Of a DNA stretch of 64,000 bases, positions 19,101-27,190 are shown piece by piece; position 1 is the first letter of the stretch, and each line of letters starts with the position of its first letter. The position numbers and the translations under genes are program-made. The DNA comes from an uncultured Bacteroidota bacterium (GTDB taxonomy: Bacteria > Bacteroidota > Bacteroidia > Flavobacteriales > Flavobacteriaceae), in NCBI GenBank assembly GCA_902510475.1, contig CABXCC010000003.1, positions 1 through 64,000 of the forward strand, written 5' to 3'. Below the pieces are notes generated by a model. The model did no database searches and was not told the DNA's origin. It was given only the letters and a program-made list of their open reading frames with translations.

Positions 19101-19261
19101 TTAGTTTATATAATATTCTTGGTAGAGAAGTGTTGTCTACTAGTCTTAACAATAACATGGGCACACAAACAATCTCAACAATTGGATTGTCTGAGGGTCT
19201 TTATGTGATTGTGTTAGAGTCAGGAACTGAAAGATTAACTAAAAAGCTTTTAATACAATAA
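16160..19261 (+). CDS. Large secreted lamin-tail-domain protein with T9SS type A sorting domain
   Basis: This 1033-residue protein has a signal peptide (ending near INSQ), a beta-rich N-terminal region beginning VGDIAFIAFNADGDDDIAFV, and a fibronectin-III-like stretch around residue 230. A lamin-tail domain starts near residue 350 (IQITEIVYNSP, WVELYNP). A long module follows that it shares with the protein at 19463, and the last 75 residues form a type IX sorting domain (SLYNILGREV, LTKKLLIQ). It is expected to cross the outer membrane by the T9SS and be attached to or released from the surface. No catalytic motif is visible. Its start overlaps the MBL gene stop; ATG 16178 is an alternative. 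Confidence 0.9.
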   Translation: MKNPTNMKNFFLYLFLIFPFIINSQSVGDIAFIAFNADGDDDIAFVALSEISSGTEIYFTDNEWTGAAFNNTNEGTAIWTASSTVSAGTVVVINNLSVFDSSWSVNVGTISVSGSWNIGSSNDCVWALSAAPATSYGSTPTFYGVICNDVSNGDTTTGSGLTLGTNGIDFNNDRDGYVYTGSRSNQASFSAYLAEIYNSSNWQQESSNGEAILPISTTAFAVTGGSADPEPTNQPSGLSASVTHEKITLTWTDAVAGDQAPSKYLIIGEKDSSIADPVDGTAIADDSDASDNRVSININHGVGTTSFSNLGVSASWYFEIFPYTNSASDIDFKTNGTVQTGNATTANAIQITEIVYNSPSTDWEWVELYNPTASAIDISGYTIIDAYPNTMTTFPGSTSISATSYFTVVVSGGGTAQFSADYDPGAGNYVGGLNNGGDSVILKDASGNIVDQVDYDDGSPWPTDPGGSFKSLELIDGNNNYYAASWQASSAEYGSPGAKTSTAWNSSLGSGDNLTISSPDNIVITGDEEINNITINSGAGLTVEKTGSLTVAGDFTNNGTVKLQSDSNEFAAIKVTGTPTGNITYKRYVNTVGTNEWDLIGSPVGGNNYISSFITANSGRLATNGSSPTAYAVGYYDNSADSWTNYNSSTVVNNSTAFDPGKGYQMAHVSGGVLDFTGTIPSTTVSESVINNSASGRRWNLVANPFPSFINANDDADATNNFIDINASQIDDENYLFVYGFDADGTGYTAYGENYNNNNTPVYIAPGQGFFIAAESSSSSNVSFTTAMQTITGSDDFVSGDIYDDFGNQIQVRLYKQNLMIEDAHIYFNDDVTAGLDPGRDAGDLNQSAGLMSRLVENDQGVGFAIQELPAETMNNCIVPLEINTYANEEFKISLHFYSVDNINIYLEDTEEGSMTNLLEEDFVLTPTSNLEGAGRFFIHMTADTMSNEEVSTSMLNAYKETGASYITVEGLATQSNETNVSLYNILGREVLSTSLNNNMGTQTISTIGLSEGLYVIVLESGTERLTKKLLIQ
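17693..19258 (+). repeat. Shared C-terminal module, copy 1
   Basis: The region coding for roughly the last 520 residues of the first lamin-tail protein is paralogous to the end of the second (copy at 21319). Matching landmarks in the same order are GNITY, WDLIGSP, PGKGYQMA, SGRRWNL, APGQGFF, EGAGRFF, DTMSNEE and LTKK. It is a protein-level duplication, not an exact DNA repeat. Confidence 0.8.
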
Positions 19262-19264
19262 GCC

Positions 19265-19408
19265 ATGAAAAAGACAGAAATAACTAGAAAACAGGCAATT
19301 AAGAAGTTGGGGAAATATGCAGCATTAACTGCCATTGGAACCTTCGCTATACTGAATCCTAAGAAAGCTCAGGCTAGTTCATCGCCGCCAGAACCTGGTC
19401 GCTGGTAA
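19265..19408 (+). CDS. Mini-gene: 47-residue precursor of a predicted exported decapeptide
   Basis: This short ORF is absent from the track. It begins three bases after the first T9SS gene and ends 54 bases before the second. The product has a basic N-terminus (TRKQAIKKLGKY), a hydrophobic core (AALTAIGTFAIL) and a good signal-peptidase I site AQA, which would release SSSPPEPGRW. TRKQAIK loosely resembles a twin-arginine motif with RK in place of RR. I have an impression of similar short proteins beside lamin-tail genes in other Flavobacteria, but cannot verify it. Translation is plausible from the start context, the spacing and the signal-like design. The function is unknown; it could be a peptide signal, a surface tether or a chaperone-like partner of the neighbouring exported proteins. 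Confidence 0.72.
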   Translation: MKKTEITRKQAIKKLGKYAALTAIGTFAILNPKKAQASSSPPEPGRW

Positions 19409-19462
19409 AAACCTTATTGAGTTACGAATAATTTCCCCTTTTTTATAACTTAAGCGTGATTT

Positions 19463-22400
19463 ATGTATTTGAAAAAAAAAATTTTTATTCTATTGTTACT
19501 TCCGTTTGTTGTTTTCTCACAAACCGGTACGCCAGACGATTACTATGATGGTTTTGTTTTTAATCAGTCCAGCTCTAATTTGAAAACAGCTTTGGCAAAT
19601 AAAATAGCCTCAACTAGTAATCTTCAATCATATAGCACTGCTTGGGATGCTTTAAAAATTAGTGACTTGGCGTCGGGTTCAACCACTCATGTTTCCCTTA
19701 TTTATGGGTATAATGATACTGACGGGATTTATAAAACTGATGAGACAAGACTCAAAAGCGAAAATCAAACTAGCTCTCAAGGCACAGGAAAGTGGAATAG
19801 AGAACATGTGGTTTCCAAGTCCCTTGCCAACCCCACCATGGATACATCGACAGGAATAGGAACTGACTTACATAATTTAAGGGCTGTTGATTATACGATG
19901 AACATTTCCAGATCAAACAAAAGGTTTCAGGATGGGGGCTCTACAGGCGATTCTAACACAATTACAAATGATGGCGATAACGGCTGGTATCCTGGAGACG
20001 GCACAGGTACTGGGGGAGACGATTATCGCGGTGATGTTGCTAGGATTGTGATGTACATGTACTTGAGATATCCAGACCGTGTCTCTGCAAACAACTGCGC
20101 TGAATTGAGCAGCAACAATTATCATCCAGACATGCCTGATATTTTTTTGGAATGGAACAAAGAAGATCCTCCCAGCTATATTGAAATAAAGAGAAACGAC
20201 ACATTTGAATCTTACCAGGGCAACCGAAACCCATTTATTGACAACCCTTTCTTAGCATACTATATTTGGAATGGGCCAACAATAACTAATTGGTGGAGCG
20301 ACACACCAATAGGAACCCCTGGCATATCTTTTAATAGCTCAAACTCTGTAGATGAAAATGGAGACTCAACAGCTAGTGCAAATTTGTCTGTTACAATGTC
20401 TAATTATGATTCAAATCATGGAGATATTGTTTTGACCTACTCTGTAGATGCAAGCACTACAGCTGAATCTGGTGATTACAGCTATGTCCCAATCAGTCCC
20501 AATCAGCTAACTTTTAATTCAGACGGAACACAAACAATCTCTATTACAATAAATAGCGATGCTGATAGTGATAACGAAACCCTTGTCTTCAACTTTACCC
20601 TTAACAACAATAATGTAGAGCTTAGAAACACACAACACACAATTACCGTTGTTGATGATGAAAAACCTTTAATTATCACAGAAATTGCTGACCCAAACAA
20701 TGATCATACTGGTAGATATGTTGAGCTTTATAACCCTTCTTCCTCCTCTATAAGCTTAGACGGATTATATTTAATTCGGTGGACAAATGATAACGCTGAC
20801 CCAACCAGCTCGTCAGCAAAAAAACTATCCGAACATTGTGGGTCTACTATGACTGGAAATTCTTTTTGTATTCTTTCTAAGGCTACCGTTTCTGGCTTTA
20901 TGACAATGTATGGGCTTGAATCGGATGTTTCTCTTGGGTCTGCGTTGGTTACTGATTCCAACGGAGATGATCAAATTGCGATTGTACTTTCAGATGTTGC
21001 GAGCTTTAACTCTTCTTCTTATACAATCATTGATATTTTTGGTGTTCCTGGTGAAGATGGTACTGGAACCAGTCACGAATTTGAAAACGGAAGGGCTGAA
21101 AGAAAACCCTCTTCAACCACACCTTCATCATCCTGGGCCTCAAGTGACTGGAATGTTGAAAATGATACCGGAGGGGGTGACTCTACTAATTCTCCGCAAA
21201 CAGCTCCTGCTGGTTATGATCCTGGACATTGGATTGGAGCAGCCACAACCGACACATGGAATGGGCTTTTTGATACTAGCTGGGCAACAGCCGAAAACTG
21301 GGCTAGCGGTGCAACGCCAGATCCTGGAGATAAAGTTTTTATTCGTGGCGCCAATAATGATCCGGATATTTTGACTGATATAACCCTTACAGATCTTACC
21401 GTAAAAGCTAATGGTGTTTTAGATATAGAGGCTGCCGGATCACTAAGCCTTTCAGGCAATTTTTCTAACAGCGGAACTGTTACATTAAACTCTTCATCTT
21501 CTGTATATTCTTCGATTAAAGTTGGAGGCACCTCGTCGGGAAATATTACCTACAATAGACATGTAAACTCGCTAAGCGGCGGTACAGGTTGGGATTTAAT
21601 CGGCTCGCCTGTAAATGGATTACAGATTAGCTCTTTTGTGTCCACTAATACCTCTGGAAGTTCCCCTCTGGCTACCGGAAATGGCACTGGTGCTGGTGCA
21701 ACTGGTGAATACGCAATCGGAACGTATGATCCTAGCAATAACACCTGGACTAACTATACCCAAAGCGTTGTTGAAGTGGATGATCTTGATTTTGTGCCTG
21801 GAAAAGGTTATCAAATGGCAACTGACAGTGGCGCAGCAATGTCTTTTACTGGGACGATTGACACAGGCTCAACTGAGAAAATATCAATTGAAAGTTTTAC
21901 TGATGCTTCTGGGCGTCGTTGGAATTTAATTTCTAATCCGTACCCATCGTACATTAATATTGGTCCCAGCACAACGGACAACACTTTTCTTGACGAAAAT
22001 GAAGGTGTAATTGATAATTATTATACTGGAATTTATGGGTACGATGCTGTAGCTGACTCTAGTATATACACAATTATTAACGACCTTTCTGGCCCTACTT
22101 CAATTGCGCCTGGTCAAGGGTTCTTTGTGGCTGCAAGAAGCACAACGGCTGCAAACATTACCTTTAAAGAAGAAATGCAAACAGTAAACGGGGGTGACGA
22201 TTTTATTTCTGGGGATGTTGTTGAGCATGCTGAAGTTGAATTAAGATTATTAAACAATGGTATTTTGATGGGCAAAACAAACCTATTCTTTGTAGAAGGC
22301 CTAACATTAGGCCTTGATCCAGGATATGATGCAGGAAGCTTTACACAAAACGATCCTTTAATGACAAGGCTTGCTGAAAATGATGAGGGTCATGGAATGG

Positions 22401-22909
22401 CAATTAATGCCATGGGCCTTGAAGCAATGGAAAATGTAATAGTCCCTCTTGTAATTAATCAAAGTGCCGGACAGGAGTTTAGGGTTAGTCTATACAATGC
22501 TAACGTAAATGGCGCTAATGTATATTTAGAGGACATCCTTGAAAGCGAAATGATAGATCTTAAGGTTGGCGACTTCGCTTTGACTCCAACAGGTGATTTA
22601 GAAGGGGCTGGAAGGTTCTTTTTACACATTACCTTAGACACAATGAGCAATGAAGAATTGTCAACTACTATATTGAATGCTTACAAAGAAATCAGTTCTA
22701 GCCACATTACAATAGAAGGGTTAGCCACTCAACCTAATGAAACTAAGGTTAGTTTGTATAATGTTTTTGGAAGAAAGGTGTTAGAGAATTCTTTGGGTAA
22801 CAATGTAAGCACACAAAAAATTTCAACAGCTGGATTATCTGCAGGTATTTATATAATCGAATTAGAATCAGGAAATGATAGATTAACTAAGAAGTTTATA
22901 ATACATTAA
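19463..22909 (+). CDS. Secreted endonuclease I / lamin-tail protein with T9SS sorting domain
   Basis: A 1148-residue secreted protein. After a signal peptide (ending VVFSQ) comes an endonuclease I domain (about 25-260) with the His-metal motif KWNREHVVSKS, then GTDLHNLRAVD and ARIVMYMYLRYPDR, as in EndA-type nucleases that cut DNA non-specifically. Next are a Calx-beta-like region (about 286-395), a lamin-tail domain from about 402 (IITEIADP, YVELYNPS), the module shared with the previous gene, and a C-terminal type IX sorting domain ending RLTKKFIIH. It likely degrades extracellular DNA as a phosphorus or nitrogen source, or attacks DNA in matrices. Function beyond the nuclease domain is inference. 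Confidence 0.92.
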   Translation: MYLKKKIFILLLLPFVVFSQTGTPDDYYDGFVFNQSSSNLKTALANKIASTSNLQSYSTAWDALKISDLASGSTTHVSLIYGYNDTDGIYKTDETRLKSENQTSSQGTGKWNREHVVSKSLANPTMDTSTGIGTDLHNLRAVDYTMNISRSNKRFQDGGSTGDSNTITNDGDNGWYPGDGTGTGGDDYRGDVARIVMYMYLRYPDRVSANNCAELSSNNYHPDMPDIFLEWNKEDPPSYIEIKRNDTFESYQGNRNPFIDNPFLAYYIWNGPTITNWWSDTPIGTPGISFNSSNSVDENGDSTASANLSVTMSNYDSNHGDIVLTYSVDASTTAESGDYSYVPISPNQLTFNSDGTQTISITINSDADSDNETLVFNFTLNNNNVELRNTQHTITVVDDEKPLIITEIADPNNDHTGRYVELYNPSSSSISLDGLYLIRWTNDNADPTSSSAKKLSEHCGSTMTGNSFCILSKATVSGFMTMYGLESDVSLGSALVTDSNGDDQIAIVLSDVASFNSSSYTIIDIFGVPGEDGTGTSHEFENGRAERKPSSTTPSSSWASSDWNVENDTGGGDSTNSPQTAPAGYDPGHWIGAATTDTWNGLFDTSWATAENWASGATPDPGDKVFIRGANNDPDILTDITLTDLTVKANGVLDIEAAGSLSLSGNFSNSGTVTLNSSSSVYSSIKVGGTSSGNITYNRHVNSLSGGTGWDLIGSPVNGLQISSFVSTNTSGSSPLATGNGTGAGATGEYAIGTYDPSNNTWTNYTQSVVEVDDLDFVPGKGYQMATDSGAAMSFTGTIDTGSTEKISIESFTDASGRRWNLISNPYPSYINIGPSTTDNTFLDENEGVIDNYYTGIYGYDAVADSSIYTIINDLSGPTSIAPGQGFFVAARSTTAANITFKEEMQTVNGGDDFISGDVVEHAEVELRLLNNGILMGKTNLFFVEGLTLGLDPGYDAGSFTQNDPLMTRLAENDEGHGMAINAMGLEAMENVIVPLVINQSAGQEFRVSLYNANVNGANVYLEDILESEMIDLKVGDFALTPTGDLEGAGRFFLHITLDTMSNEELSTTILNAYKEISSSHITIEGLATQPNETKVSLYNVFGRKVLENSLGNNVSTQKISTAGLSAGIYIIELESGNDRLTKKFIIH
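21319..22906 (+). repeat. Shared C-terminal module, copy 2
   Basis: Second copy of the roughly 520-residue C-terminal module, homologous in order and landmarks to 17693-19258. Divergence between copies is substantial in the middle and lowest near the DTMSNEE to sorting-domain section. Confidence 0.8.
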
Positions 22910-22911
22910 TT

Positions 22912-24735
22912 GTGAAAAGGCCGATCTTCCTTTTGTTATTTTTCTTTTTTACTTTGGTGGGTTTTTCACAAGAAAACGTTTTTCGTTGGCAACAAGAGGT
23001 TGATTATACAATGGTAATTGATGTAGACGTAGAAAACCACACCTATAAAGGAACACAAAATCTTGTGTTTACAAACAATTCCCCCGATGATTTGGATCGT
23101 ATTTTTTACCACTTATACTTTAATGCTTTTAAGCCTGGCACCGATCTTGAACAAAATTCTAGATACTCTTCTGATGATTCTAGAACCATGTCTAAAAAAC
23201 TACTTTCTATGCCTAAAGAGGATTGGGGGGATGTTCAAATAAGCTGGCTATTACAAGATGGAAAACCTGTTTCTTATAAAATTGAAGAAACAATATTGGA
23301 GGTTGTTCTTGACAAACCTATTAAATCTGGAGAAAGTTCTGTTTTAGAAATGGAGTTTTTTACACAAACTCCTGCGATGGTTAGGCGGTCTGGAAAAAAT
23401 AGCAAAGACAATGTTGCTTTTTCAATGTCTCAGTGGTACCCTAAACTTTGTCAATATGATGATGAAGGTTGGCATGCCAACCCCTATATAGGTAGAGAGT
23501 TTTACGGAGTTTGGGGTGATTTTGATGTAACTATAAACATAGATAAAAACTATACTGTTGCTGGCTCTGGATATTTACAAGACCCTGAGTTAATTGGTCA
23601 TGGATATGCTCCGTTAAAAAAAGATGTTGTGCATGATGAAAAAATTTCTTGGAGGTTCATAGCTCCTAATGTTCATGATTTTAGCTGGGCGGCAGACCCT
23701 GAATTCGTTCATGATTTTTTTGATATAGAAGGTGGTCCTAGAATGCATTTTTTTTACAAAAGTGATTCTGAATTTGTTAATCTTTGGAAGGGGTTTCAAG
23801 AAAATTCTGCCAAGTTTTTAACTTTCTTTAGCGAAACAATTGGAAGATACCCCTATTCTCAGTACTCTGTAATTATGGCAGGAGATGGTGGAATGGAATA
23901 CGCAATGTGTACGTTCATTGACGGTGTGGGTCATCCAACAATTGAAAGCCTTTATTCTGTCACATCACATGAAATTGCACACACCTGGTTTCAGTTTTTA
24001 ATGGCCACCAATGAATCCAAGCATTCGTGGATGGACGAAGGTTTTACCAGCTATATTGATGATGTAGCTTTAAATGTTGTTTTGAAACAAGGCAAGGCTT
24101 TGCCAAATTCCAAAGCATATGATGATTATTTTATGTGGGTTGCTCTTGGGTTAGAGGAACCTATGACTACTCATGCTGATAGGTTTAAGTATAATGATGG
24201 TTACGGGATGAGCGCATATGATAAAGGTTCAATTTTTTTATCTCAACTTAAGTACATAATTGGAAAAGAAAATTTTGATAATAGTTTAAAAAATTATTTT
24301 TCTAACTGGGCTTTTAAGCACCCTAAACCAAACGATTTTATTCGCTCTGCTGAAAGAGTTTCTGGTCTTGAGCTAGACTGGTATTTATTAGATTGGGTAC
24401 AATCGACTATGACAATTGACTATGCAATAAACAGTATTGTTGATGATGAAAGCAAAACAACTATTAATCTTCAGAGAATTGGTCAAATGGGAATGCCAAT
24501 TGATTTAAAAGTTAAGCTTAAGTCTGGAGAAACCCTACTTTATAATATTCCTATGACAAAAATGAGAGGTTCAAAACCGCTTAAAAATATGAAAGCTCTT
24601 GATTCCTGGAGTTGGGCAAAGCCTTACTACTCTTTTACAATGGATGTTGTGGCTAGTAATATTTCGGAAATTATAATTGATCCAAAAGGGGAAATGGCAG
24701 ATGTTGATAGAGTAAATAATTTCTTATCCCTTTAG
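22912..24735 (+). CDS. Secreted M1-family metallopeptidase, second copy
   Basis: A 607-residue paralogue of the protein at 1344. HEIAHTW is near residue 353 and the third zinc ligand is in WMDEGF near residue 376, again at M1 spacing. The substrate motif is GGMEYAM instead of GxMEN. The signal peptide ends near VGFSQ. Shared landmarks include NNSPDDLD, SQWYPKLC and WAFKHPKPNDF. It starts with GTG two bases after the endonuclease gene and is followed two bases later by rnpA, so it sits in a tightly packed run. Probably a periplasmic or extracellular peptidase; substrate unknown. Confidence 0.87.
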   Translation: MKRPIFLLLFFFFTLVGFSQENVFRWQQEVDYTMVIDVDVENHTYKGTQNLVFTNNSPDDLDRIFYHLYFNAFKPGTDLEQNSRYSSDDSRTMSKKLLSMPKEDWGDVQISWLLQDGKPVSYKIEETILEVVLDKPIKSGESSVLEMEFFTQTPAMVRRSGKNSKDNVAFSMSQWYPKLCQYDDEGWHANPYIGREFYGVWGDFDVTINIDKNYTVAGSGYLQDPELIGHGYAPLKKDVVHDEKISWRFIAPNVHDFSWAADPEFVHDFFDIEGGPRMHFFYKSDSEFVNLWKGFQENSAKFLTFFSETIGRYPYSQYSVIMAGDGGMEYAMCTFIDGVGHPTIESLYSVTSHEIAHTWFQFLMATNESKHSWMDEGFTSYIDDVALNVVLKQGKALPNSKAYDDYFMWVALGLEEPMTTHADRFKYNDGYGMSAYDKGSIFLSQLKYIIGKENFDNSLKNYFSNWAFKHPKPNDFIRSAERVSGLELDWYLLDWVQSTMTIDYAINSIVDDESKTTINLQRIGQMGMPIDLKVKLKSGETLLYNIPMTKMRGSKPLKNMKALDSWSWAKPYYSFTMDVVASNISEIIIDPKGEMADVDRVNNFLSL

Positions 24736-24737
24736 TT

Positions 24738-25100
24738 TTGATAGCACGCACTCTTCACAAAAATAATATTCTTAGAAATGCCGCTTCACTAGATTCTGTT
24801 TTTTCGTCTGGAAAAAAACTCTCATCTTCTTCATGCTCTTTATATTATTTAAAGACGAAGTCAGATGCAGATTTTCGAGTTGCTTTTTCTGTAGGAAAAA
24901 AAACACATAATCTTGCGGTTAACAGAAACAAAATTAAACGATTTATGAGAGAAGCTTTTCGTTTAAATAGAGAAAAATATGGGGTTTCTTCCTGTGATAT
25001 GGTTTTTGTTTTTTTTGATAAAGATATTCCTACTTATGAAAAAGTAGAAAATTCTATTAAATCCTTACTTTTGTCATTGTCTAAAACTTTTGAGTCTTGA
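24738..25100 (+). CDS. rnpA: Ribonuclease P protein component
   Basis: The 120-residue product carries FRVAFSVGKKTHNLAVNRNKIKRFMREAFR, which contains the conserved RNR-type RNA-binding helix of RnpA, the protein that partners the M1 RNA to mature tRNA 5' ends. The start is TTG at 24738, two bases after the M1 peptidase stop. rpmH, its usual neighbour, is not here. The following OmpA-like gene overlaps its stop by four bases. Confidence 0.9.
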   Translation: MIARTLHKNNILRNAASLDSVFSSGKKLSSSSCSLYYLKTKSDADFRVAFSVGKKTHNLAVNRNKIKRFMREAFRLNREKYGVSSCDMVFVFFDKDIPTYEKVENSIKSLLLSLSKTFES

Positions 25101-25891
25101 GAAACCTTCTTTTTTTGCTTTTTATTTTTGAGAGTTTTCTAATGCACTCACAGTATAATGTTGAGCATTCCGTGTATTTTGATACTGATGAGTTTTTGCT
25201 CACAAAAACTGAACAAACTAGGTTACAAAAACTGATCTCCAGTTTGTCAAGAGACAATGTAATTCAGATTGAAATCTATGGTTTTTGTGACGACAGGGGC
25301 GGTGAAAATTACAATTTGGTTCTTTCTCAAAATAGAGCAAACTCTATTAAGAGTATCTTTAATGGTTCCTCTTTTTTTCCTGAAAAAATATCAACAGTTG
25401 ACGGCAAAGGAGAATTGCTGCTAAATGTTATTGATGACAAAGACCCAAGTGTTTTAAGAGCCTTGAATAGGCGTGTTGATGTTGTTATTAGTTATCCTGA
25501 AGATAAGTCTCCTGCTAAAAATATAAGTAGAAATGTAGCTGATAAAAATAAGTTTGTTTTAGATAATGTTTTATTTATTACAGGTTACAGCTATGTTACT
25601 AGAAACTCTAAAAAAACGTTAAGCAATGTGGTCAAAACTATAAAAGAAGACAGCTTTTCTTTTATAATTCAAGGCCATGTCTGTTGCACTGAAGGTTCTC
25701 TTGATGCTGTAGATAAAAAAACCAATAAACGTAATTTGTCTGTTGCGAGAGCTAAGTTTGTTTATGATTATTTTATAAAAAATGGAATTGATAAATCTCG
25801 TATGTCTTATGAGGGGCTAGCACATAAATTTCCTTTGGGGGGTAGCGCAGATAAAGATAGGCGGGTTGAAATTTTAATTGTTTCTGATTAA
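25097..25891 (+). CDS. OmpA-like protein with two tandem OmpA domains
   Basis: A 264-residue protein with a signal peptide (FLMHSQ) and two OmpA C-terminal-like units: residues about 25-125 (VYFDTDEF, EIYGFCDDRGG, LSQNRANS) and about 150-262 (VLFITGYSY, IIQGHVCC, LSVARAKFVYDYF, DRRVEIL). Each carries the usual arginine-rich peptidoglycan-binding pattern, though the GHTD core is altered to GFCD and GHVC. No beta-barrel domain is present, so it is probably periplasmic. The TTG start overlaps the rnpA stop. Its 3' end overlaps the convergent acetyltransferase gene by 18 bases. Confidence 0.82.
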   Translation: MRNLLFLLFIFESFLMHSQYNVEHSVYFDTDEFLLTKTEQTRLQKLISSLSRDNVIQIEIYGFCDDRGGENYNLVLSQNRANSIKSIFNGSSFFPEKISTVDGKGELLLNVIDDKDPSVLRALNRRVDVVISYPEDKSPAKNISRNVADKNKFVLDNVLFITGYSYVTRNSKKTLSNVVKTIKEDSFSFIIQGHVCCTEGSLDAVDKKTNKRNLSVARAKFVYDYFIKNGIDKSRMSYEGLAHKFPLGGSADKDRRVEILIVSD

Positions 25892-26332
25892 ATCATAAAA
25901 CATTCTTTGATGAGGTATACCATCTTCTAAATAGTCCTCACCTTCCGGATAAAATTGTAATTCTTTGTAAAATTTGTCTAAGTATTTTTGAGCGGATAAT
26001 TCTATTTTTTTTGCATCCATATTTTCTTTTACATAACGTATAGACTTTTTCATTATTTCTTTTCCGAGGTTTTTTCCTCTTTCTTTTTTGCATACCACTA
26101 CTCTGCCTATACTTGGGTTTTCTTCATAATAATCTCCTTTTTTAAAAATTCTTGTGTAGGCTATAATCTCACCATTTTTTTCTATAAAAAGATGAATGGC
26201 TTTTTGATCTTTTTCATCTATATCTTGATAAACACAGTTTTGCTCAACAACAAAAACTTCAGATCTTAATTTTAAAACATTATAAATTTCTTCTGTCGAA
26301 AGTTCACTAAATTTTTTAATTACGCTATTCAT
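25874..26332 (-). CDS. GNAT-family acetyltransferase, ElaA-like
   Basis: A 152-residue GNAT-fold protein. The block LYNVLKLRSEVFVVEQ-type N-terminus, here EEIYNVLKLRSEVFVVEQ, then YQDIDEKDQKAIHLF and the acetyl-CoA loop around VVCKKERGKNLGKEIM fit ElaA, whose substrate is unknown. It overlaps rpiB by four bases on the same strand, suggesting a two-gene transcript. The local sequence is notably AT-rich. Its end overlaps the convergent OmpA-like gene. Confidence 0.85.
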   Translation of the reverse strand: MNSVIKKFSELSTEEIYNVLKLRSEVFVVEQNCVYQDIDEKDQKAIHLFIEKNGEIIAYTRIFKKGDYYEENPSIGRVVVCKKERGKNLGKEIMKKSIRYVKENMDAKKIELSAQKYLDKFYKELQFYPEGEDYLEDGIPHQRMFYDLIRNN

Positions 26333-26757
26333 GTACTTATTTTATTCACTCTTCTTTCATGTCTTCCTCCTTCAAATTCTTCTGAAATAAATTTTTTAAT
26401 AATTTCCAAAGCTTCTTCTTTTTCTACAAATCTTGCAGGAATGCAAACAATGTTTGCATTATTATGGCTTTTTGAAAGTATTGCTAAATCTTTATTCCAG
26501 CATAAAGCTGCTCTTACATTTTTATATTTGTTTGCCGTCATACATACTCCGTTTCCACTTCCACAAATTAATATACCTAAATCTGATTTTTTTTTGTTTA
26601 CATCGTTTGATACTGGATGAGCAAAATCTGGGTAATCAACACTTTCCAAGGAGTCAGTACCATAATTATTTACCTCTATATTTTTAACAAGTAAATATTC
26701 TTTTATATAATTTTTATATTCTACACCTGCGTGATCATTTCCTATAGATATCCTCAT
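26329..26757 (-). CDS. rpiB: Ribose-5-phosphate isomerase B
   Basis: The 142-residue product begins RISIGNDHAGVEYKNYIKEYL, the DHAG substrate-binding start of RpiB/LacAB enzymes, and has the active-site cysteine in ILICGSGNGVCMTANK. It interconverts ribose 5-phosphate and ribulose 5-phosphate in the pentose phosphate pathway. It is the first gene of a minus-strand pair with the ElaA-like gene and is divergent from rnr across the large AT-rich gap. Confidence 0.93.
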   Translation of the reverse strand: MRISIGNDHAGVEYKNYIKEYLLVKNIEVNNYGTDSLESVDYPDFAHPVSNDVNKKKSDLGILICGSGNGVCMTANKYKNVRAALCWNKDLAILSKSHNNANIVCIPARFVEKEEALEIIKKFISEEFEGGRHERRVNKIST

Positions 26758-27190
26758 TCGTTGTTAGTTGGTTGTTAATATTGTTTAATATGTTTTTTTA
26801 AAGTAGTTCTCCTTAAAATTTATAATCTCTTTTCCTAATTTATTTTCATTATTTAATTTACCATTTATTAATAAAATTTTGAGGCTTTTTAAAAATTTTT
26901 ATGTTTTAATTTATTAAGTTTTTTAAGGTTTTATTTCATTTTATATATTGTTTATATATTAAATATGTATTTGAAAGTGAATTAATTACATCTAAATAAC
27001 ATGTTAATTTAATATTCATAAATTCTTAATATGATTATAACCAACTAATTATTTAAAAGTTATAGTAACTATTAACAAAGTATAATAACATCTTTTTATT
27101 TTTTTAAAATTTATTATAATAATATATAATGTTTATAAGTAAAAAATCATTTAATATTCTATGTTGTTATTAGTCATATTTTTGTTTTAA
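26758..27190 (+). other. 433-base AT-rich gap between rpiB and rnr
   Basis: The only stretch over 300 bases without a gene. It is almost all A and T, with long T-runs near the rpiB side and A/T alternation towards rnr. I see no ORF, tRNA, riboswitch or strong hairpin, and no TTATCCACA-type DnaA box. A 10-base palindrome TAACATGTTA lies at 26997-27006. The rnr promoter box is at its right end. Genes on both sides (rpiB, the ElaA-like gene, rnr) are also unusually AT-rich, and the strand composition seems to change here. Confidence 0.6.
27177..27184 (+). promoter_or_regulatory. -7 promoter element for rnr
   Basis: TATTTTTG fits TAnnTTTG and ends six bases before the rnr ATG, so the message would have essentially no leader. 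No matching -33 element was found in the surrounding AT-rich sequence. Confidence 0.4.

Noticed and set aside
20910-21374. Plus-strand 154-residue ORF inside the endonuclease gene
   Set aside because: Overlapping frame in a confidently assigned gene, with leucine-rich low-information sequence; typical shadow ORF.
27110-27139. AT-rich stretch resembling a dif (XerC/XerD) site
   Set aside because: Only a loose match in low-complexity A/T sequence; the spacer length does not fit and I have no reliable Flavobacterial consensus to compare with.
26758-27190. Calling the gap an oriC
   Set aside because: No DnaA boxes and no dnaA/dnaN neighbours are visible; the composition switch alone is not enough and its direction points the other way.
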